Notes: generated by a model from the sequence alone, not told the origin. Counted from the first letter of the stretch, positions 1-9,262 are shown. The stretch: DNA of 64,000 bases from Duganella fentianensis (GCF_009857835.1 NZ_WWCL01000001.1:1364001-1428000), one strand, 5' to 3'. Numbers and translations are program-made.

Positions 1-1131
<1,131 letters not shown>

Positions 1132-1221
1132 CTAGGCCAGGCAACCGATCGGTAGCATTAGCAGTAGCGGCAGAGCGCATGCGTGCGCAGGCAGCGCGCG
1201 GTATGCGGCAGCGCAGGCGCT

Positions 1222-1289
1222 GGTGCAAACGCGGGTGCAATCGCTGGTGCAAAGTGCAGCATGGGTAGCCGGGTGGAGCATCGGTGCAA
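1222..1289. repeat. 12-bp iterated GGTGCAA repeat in the leuA leader
   Basis: GGTGCAA occurs at 1222, 1234 and 1246, exactly 12 bp apart, inside units TGGTGCAAACGC / GGGTGCAATCGC / TGGTGCAAAGTG. A fourth copy at 1283 is 37 bp further on. On the leuA strand it reads TTGCACC. It lies in the transcribed leader between the leader peptide and leuA. It could be a protein-binding array, part of alternative leader RNA structures, or a replication-slippage product; the sequence alone does not decide. Confidence 0.6.
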
Positions 1290-1356
1290 ACTTTCCTGGG
1301 TTTTTGAAGACTGGAGGGGCTTGTGGCCGCCGCCGGGGGTACAGCTGGAACGCGAT

Positions 1357-1443
1357 TTAGGCGCGTGCTAGGAGACGCGCTGCTAGCGATAGGGCGCTGG
1401 CAGGCGATAGCAGGAAAGCGGATAGGTGCAGATGCGAGGTCAT
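1357..1443 (-). CDS. leuL: leucine-rich leader peptide of leuA (28 residues)
   Basis: A 28-codon reading frame starts with ATG at 1443 and ends with TAA at 1357-1359. Eight of the 28 residues are leucine (positions 5, 7, 11, 12, 18, 20, 24, 25). Five of those eight use CTA, a codon rarely used by the neighbouring genes, which prefer CTG. This is the hallmark of leucine attenuator peptides in Proteobacteria. The frame begins about 7 nt after a good sigma70 -10 element, so the mRNA would be leaderless or nearly so; AAGG just before the ATG is too close to be a normal ribosome site. Function is inferred from composition and position; no sequence homology to enterobacterial LeuL is claimed. Confidence 0.6.
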   Translation of the reverse strand: MTSHLHLSAFLLSPASALSLAARLLARA

Positions 1444-1450
1444 GGCCTTA

Positions 1451-1480
1451 AATGTACGAGAAAGCCGGCGCAGATGTCAA
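1451..1480 (-). promoter_or_regulatory. sigma70 promoter of the leuL-leuA transcript
   Basis: On the minus strand a perfect -35 TTGACA (1475-1480) is separated by 18 bp from TACATT (1451-1456). The predicted transcription start falls at or next to the ATG of the leader peptide at 1443. Confidence 0.65.
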
Positions 1481-1490
1481 GCAAAATTGC

Positions 1491-1518
1491 TTGAAGGATC
1501 ATGGGAGTCTGGTATCGT
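1491..1518 (+). promoter_or_regulatory. candidate promoter of the MBL-rhodanese gene
   Basis: TTGAAG (1491-1496), 16 bp spacer, TATCGT (1513-1518), about 24 bp upstream of the ATG at 1542. It is a moderate match to sigma70 and is back to back with the leuA promoter. Confidence 0.35.
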
Positions 1519-1541
1519 GATGTTTTTTACTGAGTTCTGCC

Positions 1542-2615
1542 ATGTTGATCTTCCGCCAGCTATACGATGCCGCTTCCTCGACCTACACCTATCTGCTGGG
1601 TGACCGCGCCAGCGGCGAAGCACTGCTGATCGACCCCGTGTACGAGCAGGTGCCGCGCGATCTGGCACTGCTGGCGGAGCTGGGCCTGCGGCTGGTAGCC
1701 ACGCTCGATACCCACGTCCATGCCGACCACGTAACGGGTGCATGGCGCCTGAGCCAGCGCTGCGGTAGCCGCATTGCACTGGCGGCGGTGGCCGGTGCGC
1801 ACGGTGTGCAGCGCGCCCTCAAGCACATGGACATCGTGACTTTCGGCAGCCGCCATGTGGCCGTGCGCGCCACGCCCGGCCATACCAATGGCTGCCTGAC
1901 CTTTGTGCTGGATGACCAGACCATGGCTTTCACGGGCGACTGTCTGCTGATCCGTGGCTGTGGCCGTACCGATTTCCAGCAGGGCAGCCCGCGCCATCTG
2001 TTTGCTTCCGTGCGCGGCCAGATCCTGACTTTGCCCGACGACTGCCTGCTGTATCCGGGCCACGATTACCGCGGCATCACCGTCACCACGGTGGCGGAAG
2101 AACGGCGCTACAACCCGCGTCTGGGCGGCGACGTGGATGTGGGCGATTTCACCGGCTATATGGACAACCTGCATCTGCCCCATCCCAAACAGATGGCGGT
2201 GGCCGTGCCGGCCAATCTGCGCTGCGGCCAGCCGGAAGGCACGGCGCCGCCCATGGATAATCCGGACTGGGCGCCGTTGACGCTGCGCTTTAGCGGGGTG
2301 TGGGAAATCGAACCCATGGCCTTGCTGGAACTGGGCGATCGCGTGCAGATCGTCGATGTGCGCGAACAGGCCGAGTTCATCGACCAGCTAGGCCATCTGC
2401 AGGGTGCCAAGCTGGTGCCGCTGTCGCAGCTGACCGAACGGATGGATGAATTCGACCGCAACCGTCCGCTGGTGGTGGTGTGCCGCTCGGGCGTGCGCTC
2501 GGCGCAGGCCAGCGTGCTGCTGGCCAAGGCCGGCTTCACGCAAGTGGCCAATCTGGCCGGCGGCATGCTGCGCTGGCGTGGCGAAGCGCTGCCGGTGGAC
2601 AGCGCAGCGGAATAA
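1542..2615 (+). CDS. ETHE1-type persulfide dioxygenase fused to a rhodanese domain
   Basis: A 357-residue fusion. Residues 1-250 form a metallo-beta-lactamase fold of the glyoxalase II / ETHE1 type with THVHADH (His58, His60), PGHTNG (His114) and TGDCL (Asp133). The 56- and 19-residue spacings between His58, His114 and Asp133 equal those of the iron ligands of human ETHE1 (His79, His135, Asp154), favouring a persulfide dioxygenase over a hydrolase. Residues about 265-350 are a rhodanese domain with active-site loop CRSGVRS (Cys314). Such fusions oxidise glutathione persulfide and exchange sulfane sulfur. The gene is convergent with selD, with a 2-bp gap. The ATG at 1542 has no strong Shine-Dalgarno site but gives the full fold. 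Confidence 0.85.
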   Translation: MLIFRQLYDAASSTYTYLLGDRASGEALLIDPVYEQVPRDLALLAELGLRLVATLDTHVHADHVTGAWRLSQRCGSRIALAAVAGAHGVQRALKHMDIVTFGSRHVAVRATPGHTNGCLTFVLDDQTMAFTGDCLLIRGCGRTDFQQGSPRHLFASVRGQILTLPDDCLLYPGHDYRGITVTTVAEERRYNPRLGGDVDVGDFTGYMDNLHLPHPKQMAVAVPANLRCGQPEGTAPPMDNPDWAPLTLRFSGVWEIEPMALLELGDRVQIVDVREQAEFIDQLGHLQGAKLVPLSQLTERMDEFDRNRPLVVVCRSGVRSAQASVLLAKAGFTQVANLAGGMLRWRGEALPVDSAAE

Positions 2616-2617
2616 AA

Positions 2618-3667
2618 TTATCCGGCGACTACCACGCGCGCTGCACCGGCCTGCATCTGGCCGATTACGCTGGCGTGTTCGAAGCCTTCGCGCCGGAACA
2701 GGGCCAGTACCTGATCCACGCTGGCCGGATCGCACGAGACCAGCAGGCCGCCCGAAGTCTGCGGGTCGGTCAGCAGCATGTGCTGGGCCTGAGTGATGCC
2801 GGGGGCCAGCTGCACATCCTTGCCATAGCCTTCCCAGTTGCGCCCCGATGCGCCGGTAAAGTAGCCATCGTGCGCCAGCTGTTCCACGCCCGGCAGCAGC
2901 GGGATATCGGCCATCTTCAGCTGCGCTTCGAGTCCGGCGCCACGGGCCAGTTCCAGCAGGTGGCCCAGCAGGCCGAAGCCCGTTACGTCCGTCATGGCGT
3001 GCACGCCGGCCAGTTCGGACAGTGCCTTGCCCGGCTTATTCAGCTTGGTGGTGTTGGCGATCATGGCCTGATAGCCGGCTGCATCGAGCTGGCCTTTTTT
3101 CAGCGCCGCCGACAGCACGCCCACGCCTAGCGGTTTGCCCAGTATCAGTACGTCGCCGGCCTTGGCATCGGCATTGCGCTTGACGCGCGACGGGTGCACC
3201 AGCCCCATCACCACCAGCCCGTAGATAGGCTCGACCGAATCGATGGTATGGCCGCCGGCGATGGGTATGCCCGCTTCGGCGCAAATCGATTCGCCGCCCT
3301 TGATAATCTGGCCTATGGTGTCGATCGGCAGTTTATTTATAGGCATGCCCACCAGTGCCAGCGCCATGATGGGCGTGCCGCCCATGGCGTACACGTCGGA
3401 GATGGCATTGGTGGCGGCTATCCGGCCGAAGTCGTAGGGATCGTCGACGATGGGCATGAAGAAATCGGTGGTAGCGATCAGCGCCTGTTCGTCATTGAGC
3501 TGATAGACAGCCGCATCGTCCGAGGTTTCTATCCCCACCAGCAGTTCTTTCGGTACGGGGAAGCCGCTGGAATTTTTCAATATCTGGGACAGGACGCCGG
3601 GCGCGATCTTGCAGCCGCAGCCGCCGCCGTGCGAGAACGAAGTCAGGCGGATAGGTTCATTGCTCAT
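2618..3667 (-). CDS. selD: selenophosphate synthetase (SelD / SenC type)
   Basis: Makes selenophosphate from selenide and ATP. The 349-residue protein carries the N-terminal GGGCGCKIAPG motif with Cys17, Cys19 and Lys20 at the same positions as the catalytic Cys17 and Lys20 of E. coli SelD. The residue is cysteine, not selenocysteine. GIETSDDAAV and the C-terminal TDPQTSGGLL motif complete the AIR-synthase-like fold. I chose ATG 3667 because AGGAAA lies just upstream; the frame extends 21 codons further without support. It diverges from the SenA-like gene with 123 bp between them, which points to selenoneine synthesis (as SenC) as well as, or instead of, selenocysteine or selenouridine formation. 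Those roles cannot be separated from sequence here. Confidence 0.93.
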   Translation of the reverse strand: MSNEPIRLTSFSHGGGCGCKIAPGVLSQILKNSSGFPVPKELLVGIETSDDAAVYQLNDEQALIATTDFFMPIVDDPYDFGRIAATNAISDVYAMGGTPIMALALVGMPINKLPIDTIGQIIKGGESICAEAGIPIAGGHTIDSVEPIYGLVVMGLVHPSRVKRNADAKAGDVLILGKPLGVGVLSAALKKGQLDAAGYQAMIANTTKLNKPGKALSELAGVHAMTDVTGFGLLGHLLELARGAGLEAQLKMADIPLLPGVEQLAHDGYFTGASGRNWEGYGKDVQLAPGITQAQHMLLTDPQTSGGLLVSCDPASVDQVLALFRREGFEHASVIGQMQAGAARVVVAG

Positions 3668-3777
3668 GGTGGATTTCCTGATGTCGGATCGATGATGGCA
3701 GATTATCGCCCAAGTGCGGCCGCTGCGCACGTGCGACGGGCGGGCCGGAATTGCGGCACAAAAGCGCGCGACGGCGC

Positions 3778-3783
3778 TACAAT
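3778..3783 (+). promoter_or_regulatory. -10 element of senA, predicted leaderless transcript
   Basis: TACAAT ends 7 bp before the ATG at 3791, so transcription should begin at or next to the A of the start codon. There is no Shine-Dalgarno sequence. The -35 region is poor (TTGCGG at 3751 is 21 bp away). Confidence 0.4.
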
Positions 3784-3790
3784 CGAAAGC

Positions 3791-4993
3791 ATGACGCTAC
3801 TTGCCCCTTCGTTTCGCACGGCCACACCGCAGCAACTGGCGCATGCCCTGCGTCAGGCGCGCAGCAACACGCTTGCGCTGTTCGAGTGTTTTCTAGCTGC
3901 CGGCATGGACCAGCCCACGCAGGTGCCGCAGCTACGCTACCTGAACCCGCCCGTGTGGGAAGTGGGGCATATCGCCTGGGTGGCGGAGTGGTACATCCTG
4001 CGTGCGGCCAGCTCCAGCGACCCGCAGGATGTGCATGGCAATTGTCTGCTCAGCCGTGGCGATAGCTGGTTCGATGCCAACCGCGTGCCGCACGCGCAGC
4101 GCTGGCAATTTGATCTGCCTGCGCCCGGCGCGCTGAAAACCTATTGCCACGAAGTGCTGGACCGCGTGCTTGATAAACTGATGCGCGAGCCCGACGACGC
4201 ACTGGCGCTATACCCGTACCGGCTGGCGCTGGCGCATGAGGATCTGCATGGCGAAGCGCTGCTGGCAGCCCTGCAGGTGCTGGGACTGGAGGCGCCCGAA
4301 CCGGCCACACAGGTGCGCCAGCTGGCATATGCACCAGCCGAAATTGCTTTCCCCGGCGGCAGCATCGAGATCGGCAGCGCGCGCGGCGCGGCCTTTGCGT
4401 TCGATAACGAACAGCAGGCCCATAGCTGCCGGGTGGCGCCGTTCAGCATAGACAGCACGCTGGTCAGCAACGCCCAGTTTGCTGATTTTGTCGATGATGG
4501 CGGCTATGACCAGCGCCAGTTCTGGAGCCCGGCCGGTGCCGACTGGCTGATGCGGCAGGAGCGTTCGGCCCCGCGCTACTGGCAGCGTGACGGTGCCCAG
4601 TGGCGCTGCCTGCGTTTCGGCCGGCTGGCCACGCTGGCTGGCGCCGAGCCGGTGCGCCACCTGAATCTGTACGAAGCGCAGGCTTACTGCGCATGGGCCG
4701 GGCGCCGTTTGCCGAGCGAGATCGAATGGGAATATGCGGCCCGCTCGGGCCATCCGGCATTCCGCTGGGGCCAGCTGTGGGAATGGACGGCGACGCCGTT
4801 CGAGCCTTATCCGGAGTTCCAGCCGGGGCCGGAGCGGGAGTACTCGGTGCCGTGCTTTAGCAGCCATCAGGTGCTGCGCGGTGCCTCTTTCGCCACACCC
4901 CAGCGCATGCTATCGGACCGTTTCCGCTACTTTCATCTGCCCGAACGCGACGACCTGTTTGCTGGTCTGCGCACCTGTGCCTGGCCGCGCTGA
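3791..4993 (+). CDS. senA: SenA-like selenoneine synthase (EgtB-related non-heme iron enzyme)
   Basis: A 400-residue protein with an N-terminal DinB-like helical domain (about 10-170) and a C-terminal formylglycine-generating-enzyme-like domain (about 185-400; FPGGSIEIGS, RRLPSEIEWEYA, QVLRGASFATP), the EgtB architecture. A three-histidine iron site is visible: His60 (EVGHIAW) and His149/His153 (AHEDLHGE). EgtB joins Cys or gamma-Glu-Cys to hercynine; SenA instead uses a selenosugar to form the C-Se bond of selenoneine. The divergent selD/senC neighbour is what identifies it as SenA rather than EgtB. No EgtD methyltransferase or SenB glycosyltransferase is nearby, so hercynine and selenosugar must come from elsewhere. 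Start ATG 3791 follows a -10 element directly (leaderless). Family assignment is firm; substrate is inferred. Confidence 0.85.
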   Translation: MTLLAPSFRTATPQQLAHALRQARSNTLALFECFLAAGMDQPTQVPQLRYLNPPVWEVGHIAWVAEWYILRAASSSDPQDVHGNCLLSRGDSWFDANRVPHAQRWQFDLPAPGALKTYCHEVLDRVLDKLMREPDDALALYPYRLALAHEDLHGEALLAALQVLGLEAPEPATQVRQLAYAPAEIAFPGGSIEIGSARGAAFAFDNEQQAHSCRVAPFSIDSTLVSNAQFADFVDDGGYDQRQFWSPAGADWLMRQERSAPRYWQRDGAQWRCLRFGRLATLAGAEPVRHLNLYEAQAYCAWAGRRLPSEIEWEYAARSGHPAFRWGQLWEWTATPFEPYPEFQPGPEREYSVPCFSSHQVLRGASFATPQRMLSDRFRYFHLPERDDLFAGLRTCAWPR

Positions 4994-5010
4994 TATCGCG
5001 GCATTTTTTT
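4984..5010 (+). terminator. rho-independent terminator of senA
   Basis: GCCGCG-CTGATAT-CGCGGC followed by A and seven T. The left arm overlaps the last senA codons and stop. Confidence 0.75.
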
Positions 5011-5015
5011 AAACC

Positions 5016-5027
5016 AGACGTACGTCT
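5016..5027. promoter_or_regulatory. perfect 12-bp palindrome AGACGTACGTCT over a -35 region
   Basis: A perfect inverted repeat immediately after the senA terminator. A TATGCT -10 candidate at 5045-5050 puts its -35 hexamer at 5022-5027, so a dimeric regulator bound here would block or activate the amidohydrolase promoter. Confidence 0.4.
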
Positions 5028-5079
5028 ATCCCGTATTGCTCTGCTATGCTTTTCTTTTCCCGTGAAAAAGGCGTTCTCC

Positions 5080-6375
5080 ATGAATTTCAAGCATCTCCTG
5101 ATTTCCGCCGCCGTGATCGGCGCCGCCAGTTCCGCCATGTCCACCGTTGCTGCTGCCGATCATGGCAAGGTGGTGGTGATCCGCGCCGGCAAGCTGGTAG
5201 ACGTGGTGGCGGGCACCGTTCTCAAGGACCAGACCATCGTTATTGACGGAGAGCGCATCAGCGCGGTCGGCCCCACGGCCAGCACCAAAGTGCCTAGCGG
5301 TGCCCAGCTGATCGACCTGTCCGGCCAGACCGTGATGCCGGGCTTTATCGACATGCATACCCACCTGACCAATGACGCCAAACTGGGCGGCTACAATGCG
5401 CTGGGCGTATCCGATACCCGTGCTGCGCTGTACGGCGTGCGTGCGGCCCGCCTGACGCTGGAAGCGGGCTTCACCTCCGTGCGCAATGTGGGCGCGGGCG
5501 GTTTTGGCGATGTGGCGCTGCGCGATGCCATCAATGACGGCGATTTCATCGGCCCGCGCATGCGCACGGCCGCTTACGCGATCGGCATACAGGGTGGCCA
5601 TTGTGATGAGAACATGCTGCCGCCGGATATGAAATTTACCGGACGTGGTGTGGCTGACGGCCCGTGGGAAGCCCGCGCCCGTGTGCGCGAAATGGTCAAA
5701 TACGGCGCCGACGTAATCAAGATCTGCGCTTCGGGTGGCGTGCTGTCGAAAGGCGACGAGCCGGGCGCGCAGCAGTACACGCTGGAAGAGATGCAGGCCA
5801 TCGTGGCGGAAGCCCATAAACTGGGCCGCAAAGTCGCCGCGCACGCACACGGCACCAGCAGCATCCGCGATGCCATCCTCGCCGGTGTCGATTCGATCGA
5901 ACACGCCAGCCTGATCGACGAAGAGGGCATCCGTCTGGCGCGCGAGAAGGGCGTATATCTGGTGATGGACATCTATAACGACGACTACATCCTGCAGGAA
6001 GGCGAGAAGGCGGGCATGCTGCCCGAGTCCATCGCCAAGGAAAAAGTCATAGGCCAGACCCAGCGCGACAACTTCCGCAAAGCCTTTAACGGCGGCGCCA
6101 AAATGGCTTTCGGTTCAGATTCCGGCGTCTACCCGCATGGCGACAACGGCAAGCAGTTTGCCTACATGGTCAAGTACGGCATGACGCCTATGCAGGCGAT
6201 ACAGTCGGCCACCATCAACGCGGCCGATCTGCTGGGCTGGAAAGACAGCGTAGGTTCGCTCAGCGCCGGCAAATTTGCCGATATCGTGGCCGTCAAGGGT
6301 GATCCGTTTGCCAATATTGGCGAATTGACCAAGATCGACTTCGTCATGAAGGGCGGCGCCGTTATCCGCCGCTAA
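5080..6375 (+). CDS. exported amidohydrolase (metal-dependent peptidase M38 / Xaa-Pro dipeptidase-like)
   Basis: A 431-residue protein with an N-terminal signal peptide ending near VAAAD (residues 1-26), so probably periplasmic. The amidohydrolase fold shows the metal site HTH (His93, His95 in GFIDMHTHL), a probable carboxylated lysine in VIKICASGG, then HAHG, IEHA and GSDSG. This is the imidazolonepropionase-related COG1228 group, whose characterised exported members cleave dipeptides with C-terminal Pro, Arg or Lys. The frame extends to GTG 5062, but AAAAAGG sits at the right distance from ATG 5080 and that start gives a clean signal peptide. Single-gene unit between the senA terminator and an unrelated lipoprotein. 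Exact substrate unknown. Confidence 0.85.
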   Translation: MNFKHLLISAAVIGAASSAMSTVAAADHGKVVVIRAGKLVDVVAGTVLKDQTIVIDGERISAVGPTASTKVPSGAQLIDLSGQTVMPGFIDMHTHLTNDAKLGGYNALGVSDTRAALYGVRAARLTLEAGFTSVRNVGAGGFGDVALRDAINDGDFIGPRMRTAAYAIGIQGGHCDENMLPPDMKFTGRGVADGPWEARARVREMVKYGADVIKICASGGVLSKGDEPGAQQYTLEEMQAIVAEAHKLGRKVAAHAHGTSSIRDAILAGVDSIEHASLIDEEGIRLAREKGVYLVMDIYNDDYILQEGEKAGMLPESIAKEKVIGQTQRDNFRKAFNGGAKMAFGSDSGVYPHGDNGKQFAYMVKYGMTPMQAIQSATINAADLLGWKDSVGSLSAGKFADIVAVKGDPFANIGELTKIDFVMKGGAVIRR

Positions 6376-6538
6376 AATGCGGGCACAGGGATGGGCAGGC
6401 CGGCGGCTACACGTGCGGCGCGGCCTGCGCGGTCATCCCGCTGGCTCGCCGGGTCATGCTGTTGTGGCGCAGATGGTATAGGGTGTTGTTAGCTTTTCTA
6501 TATACTTTTTGCTTTCAGATCGAGCCCTGCGAGCCCGT

Positions 6539-7846
6539 ATGCGTTTACTAGCTTTTCCCCGCCAGCTAGCCTGTCTGCTGCTGGCAGCCTCTCTGGGCGC
6601 TTGCGGTGGCGGCGCCTCTTCTTCCAGTTCTTCCTCCCAGACCAGTTCCGGCAGTACGAGTACGCCGGATACCAGTGCCAGCATCACCGTGGCCAGCCCG
6701 CAGCTGGTGACGCTGGCCGGCAATGCCGCGCTCAAAGGGCTGGGCGAAGCGCTGGTGGTGGGCGAGCGCATCGTGATGCTATCCGCCTCGGAGGCGGAAA
6801 TCACCCTGAATAAAAAGCAGGTGCACCCGCGCACCCGCCTCAGCGTGCTGGACAAGGATGGCACGCTGCTCTCCAGTACCGATTATGGTTTCACGCTGGC
6901 CGACGCCTATGTGGGCGAGTGGTTGCTGCTGCCGGCACCTGACGGTTTCGTCATGCTGCAGGCCGGCCCCGGCACGCGCATGCTGAAGTTCGACATGCAG
7001 GCGAAACTGCAGGGCAGTGCGGTCGATCTGTATCCCGTCGTGGCGGCCAGTTCGACCACGGAACTGGCAGCGGCCGAAAATGCGGCCTCGGTGGACGGTA
7101 ACGGCTTCTGGCTGGCCACCACTTTCTCGCTGCTGCCGGTGAACGACAAGACCCAGTATCTGCTCAAGCTGTGCAAGTACGATTTCTCTGGACGCCAGCT
7201 CACGCCGCCGTTCGAAATTGCGCTGTCGGCCGTGCGGCCGCGCGTGGCCACGTCAAGCGGCACGGTGCTGACCACCTGGCTGGATGGCTCCACTGCCATG
7301 CTGGCCATCTGGCCCCAAGGGCTGGGCGCTCCCGTGATCCACTCGCTGGGCACGGGCGGGGCCGAGCCTATGCCGGTGGCGCTCGATAGCAACGGCAAGA
7401 TGGGCGCGATCTGGAATGGCAAAGCCACTTTCACCAGTCCGGGCGGGGTGATGGGCGTGGCGCTCGACAAGAACGGCGTAGCCGTGCTGCCGACGGGGCG
7501 CACGGAACTGGGGCAGGAAGTACTATCGACCCAGTGGGCCGCGTCGGGACGGGCGCCGTTTATCGATGCACGCCTGTACAAGAATAATCTGCTGCTGGCC
7601 GATGTGGGTGTGGGCACCTATGCCAGCGGCGATGCGCAGGGCGATGTGCTGGTGCTGGCTGATTACGCCATCGGCACGACGGCCCTGTCGGAGCAGAAGG
7701 CCACCATCAAGCGCTTACGCCTGTATGGTGGTGCGCTGGTGATGGGGAACTATCCCGTGCTGCGTCAGCTGATGTTCAGCGATCACAGCCTGCTGCTGGT
7801 GGGGGATGAATACCATCTGGAAGTGTTCCGCATCACCCGTCCGTAA
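6539..7846 (+). CDS. lipoprotein of unknown function
   Basis: A 435-residue protein starting with a lipoprotein signal peptide; the lipobox is LGAC with the lipidated cysteine at residue 22. A low-complexity Gly/Ser/Thr linker of about 30 residues follows, typical of a tether to the outer membrane. The rest is rich in beta-strand-like segments with repeated Asp-Gly/Asn-Gly turns (LDKDGTLL, LDSNGKMGAIW, LDKNGVAV), which suggests a beta-propeller. That is a guess from pattern only; I recognise no family. I prefer ATG 6539 over TTG 6509 because it starts the signal peptide directly. No functional link to neighbours is apparent. Confidence 0.75.
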   Translation: MRLLAFPRQLACLLLAASLGACGGGASSSSSSSQTSSGSTSTPDTSASITVASPQLVTLAGNAALKGLGEALVVGERIVMLSASEAEITLNKKQVHPRTRLSVLDKDGTLLSSTDYGFTLADAYVGEWLLLPAPDGFVMLQAGPGTRMLKFDMQAKLQGSAVDLYPVVAASSTTELAAAENAASVDGNGFWLATTFSLLPVNDKTQYLLKLCKYDFSGRQLTPPFEIALSAVRPRVATSSGTVLTTWLDGSTAMLAIWPQGLGAPVIHSLGTGGAEPMPVALDSNGKMGAIWNGKATFTSPGGVMGVALDKNGVAVLPTGRTELGQEVLSTQWAASGRAPFIDARLYKNNLLLADVGVGTYASGDAQGDVLVLADYAIGTTALSEQKATIKRLRLYGGALVMGNYPVLRQLMFSDHSLLLVGDEYHLEVFRITRP

Positions 7847-7858
7847 CCTATTGCGGTC

Positions 7859-7926
7859 TAGATAGAAATAGACTTTTCTAGACCGGATTAGACTAATCTA
7901 GACCGATCTAGACCGATTTAGACCGG
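7859..7926. repeat. seven-unit 10-bp tandem array with TAGAC core
   Basis: TAGA(C/T) recurs at 7859, 7869, 7879, 7889, 7899, 7909 and 7919, exactly every 10 bp, with units drifting from TAGATAGAAA through TAGACTAATC to TAGACCGATC. Four TCTAGA hexamers lie in it. It fills the space between the convergent ends of the lipoprotein gene and maeB. Ten-base spacing puts every unit on the same face of the helix. No T-tract or stable single hairpin is present, so it is not an ordinary terminator. Confidence 0.85.
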
Positions 7927-7939
7927 AAGACGAAAAGGA

Positions 7940-9172
7940 CTACAGCAGGGTCTCCGCCAGATCTTTCAGATCTTCTGCATACACCAGCTCATCGAGCTGC
8001 TTGCGTGCTACGCCGCTGCCATAAGCTGCGGCAGCGATTTTCGGCGTGACGCCGGATAGCAGACGCGGATCGAGCAGGCCCGGTACCACATAGTCCTTGC
8101 CAAAGCGGCTGTCGCTACGGGCCATCTCGGCCAGCGCCATGACGCAGGCGCGCTTCATTTCCTGATTGATAGTAGAAGCACCGCTATCGAGCGCCGCGCG
8201 GAACAGGTAGGGGAAGCACAGCGCGTTATTGATCTGGTTAGGATAGTCGGAACGACCGGTGGCGATGATGGCATCCGGCGCCGCTTCGCGCACCAGTTCC
8301 GGCCGCAGTTCCGGTTCCGGATTGGCCAGCGTGAAGACGATGGGCTGCTTGCTCATCTGCTCGATATCGCGCGGCGACAGCACGCCCGGACCGGACACGC
8401 CGAGGAATACATCGGCACCCACCATCACTTGCGACAGGGTGGTGGCGCCGGTGTCCTGCGCCCATGCGGCTTTTTCGCCGTCGAGCTGGCGGCGCGTACT
8501 CAGCACGCCCTTGCTGTCGCAGACAAAAATGTTCTCGCGCTTGGCGCCCAGATCGAGCAGCAGGTCGAGGCAGGCCATGGCGGCGGCACCGGCACCGGAG
8601 CAGACGATTTTCACGTTGCCGATCTCGCGCCCGCTCAGTTGCAGTGCATTGATCATGCCGGCGCCCACCACGATGGCGGTGCCGTGCTGGTCGTCATGGA
8701 ATACGGGAATGGCCAGCCGCTCGCGCAGCTTGCGTTCGATGTAGAAGCACTCCGGTGCCTTGATGTCTTCCAGATTGATGCCGCCGAAAGTAGGGTGCAG
8801 GGCAGCGATGATATCCACCAGTTTATCGGGATCGGTTTCATCGATTTCGATATCGAAGGCATCGATGCCGGCGAACTTCTTGAACAGCACCACTTTGCCT
8901 TCCATCACAGGCTTGCCGGCCAGCGCGCCGATATTGCCGAGGCCCAGCACGGCGCTGCCGTTGGTAATCACGCCCACCAGATTGCCTTTGGCCGTGTACT
9001 CGTAGGCACGGGCCGGTTCGCGCTGGATTTCCACGCACGGTGCGGCCACGCCGGGCGAATAGGCCAGTGCCAGATCTTCCTGCGTGCCTACGCTCTTGGT
9101 CACTTCTATGGCGATTTTGCCGGCGCTGCCCTGACGGTGATAGGCCAGCGCCTTCTGTTCGATGGTGCTCAT
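7940..9172 (-). CDS. maeB: NADP-type malic enzyme, short form
   Basis: Oxidative decarboxylation of malate to pyruvate in the cytoplasm. The 410-residue protein has the malic enzyme N-terminal domain ([38 protein letters not shown]) and a Rossmann domain ([20 protein letters not shown]). Proteobacterial MaeB is usually about 750 residues with a C-terminal phosphotransacetylase-like regulatory domain; that domain is absent and the frame closes cleanly with TAA, so this is a complete short enzyme rather than a fragment. ATG 9172 follows AAGGGACC. Cotranscription with upstream gdhA is unlikely because a strong terminator separates them. Confidence 0.93.
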   Translation of the reverse strand: MSTIEQKALAYHRQGSAGKIAIEVTKSVGTQEDLALAYSPGVAAPCVEIQREPARAYEYTAKGNLVGVITNGSAVLGLGNIGALAGKPVMEGKVVLFKKFAGIDAFDIEIDETDPDKLVDIIAALHPTFGGINLEDIKAPECFYIERKLRERLAIPVFHDDQHGTAIVVGAGMINALQLSGREIGNVKIVCSGAGAAAMACLDLLLDLGAKRENIFVCDSKGVLSTRRQLDGEKAAWAQDTGATTLSQVMVGADVFLGVSGPGVLSPRDIEQMSKQPIVFTLANPEPELRPELVREAAPDAIIATGRSDYPNQINNALCFPYLFRAALDSGASTINQEMKRACVMALAEMARSDSRFGKDYVVPGLLDPRLLSGVTPKIAAAAYGSGVARKQLDELVYAEDLKDLAETLL

Positions 9173-9204
9173 GTGGTCCCTTGTTTTGGTTCTGCAAGCG
9201 ATGT

Positions 9205-9240
9205 AAAAAACGCCTGCACGGGCCGGAGCCGGTGCAGGCG
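9205..9240 (-). terminator. rho-independent terminator of gdhA
   Basis: Nine-base-pair stem CGCCTGCAC / GTGCAGGCG (9211-9219 with 9232-9240), followed on the minus strand by six T (9205-9210). Confidence 0.85.
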
Positions 9241-9262
9241 CGAACTGCTGGGGATCAGTACA

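Noticed and set aside
3605..3630. Selenocysteine at the SelD active site
   Set aside because: The codon at position 17 is for cysteine; there is no in-frame TGA and hence no SECIS requirement.
7859..7926. CRISPR array
   Set aside because: The period is 10 bp with no 25-35 bp repeats, no unique spacers and no cas genes.
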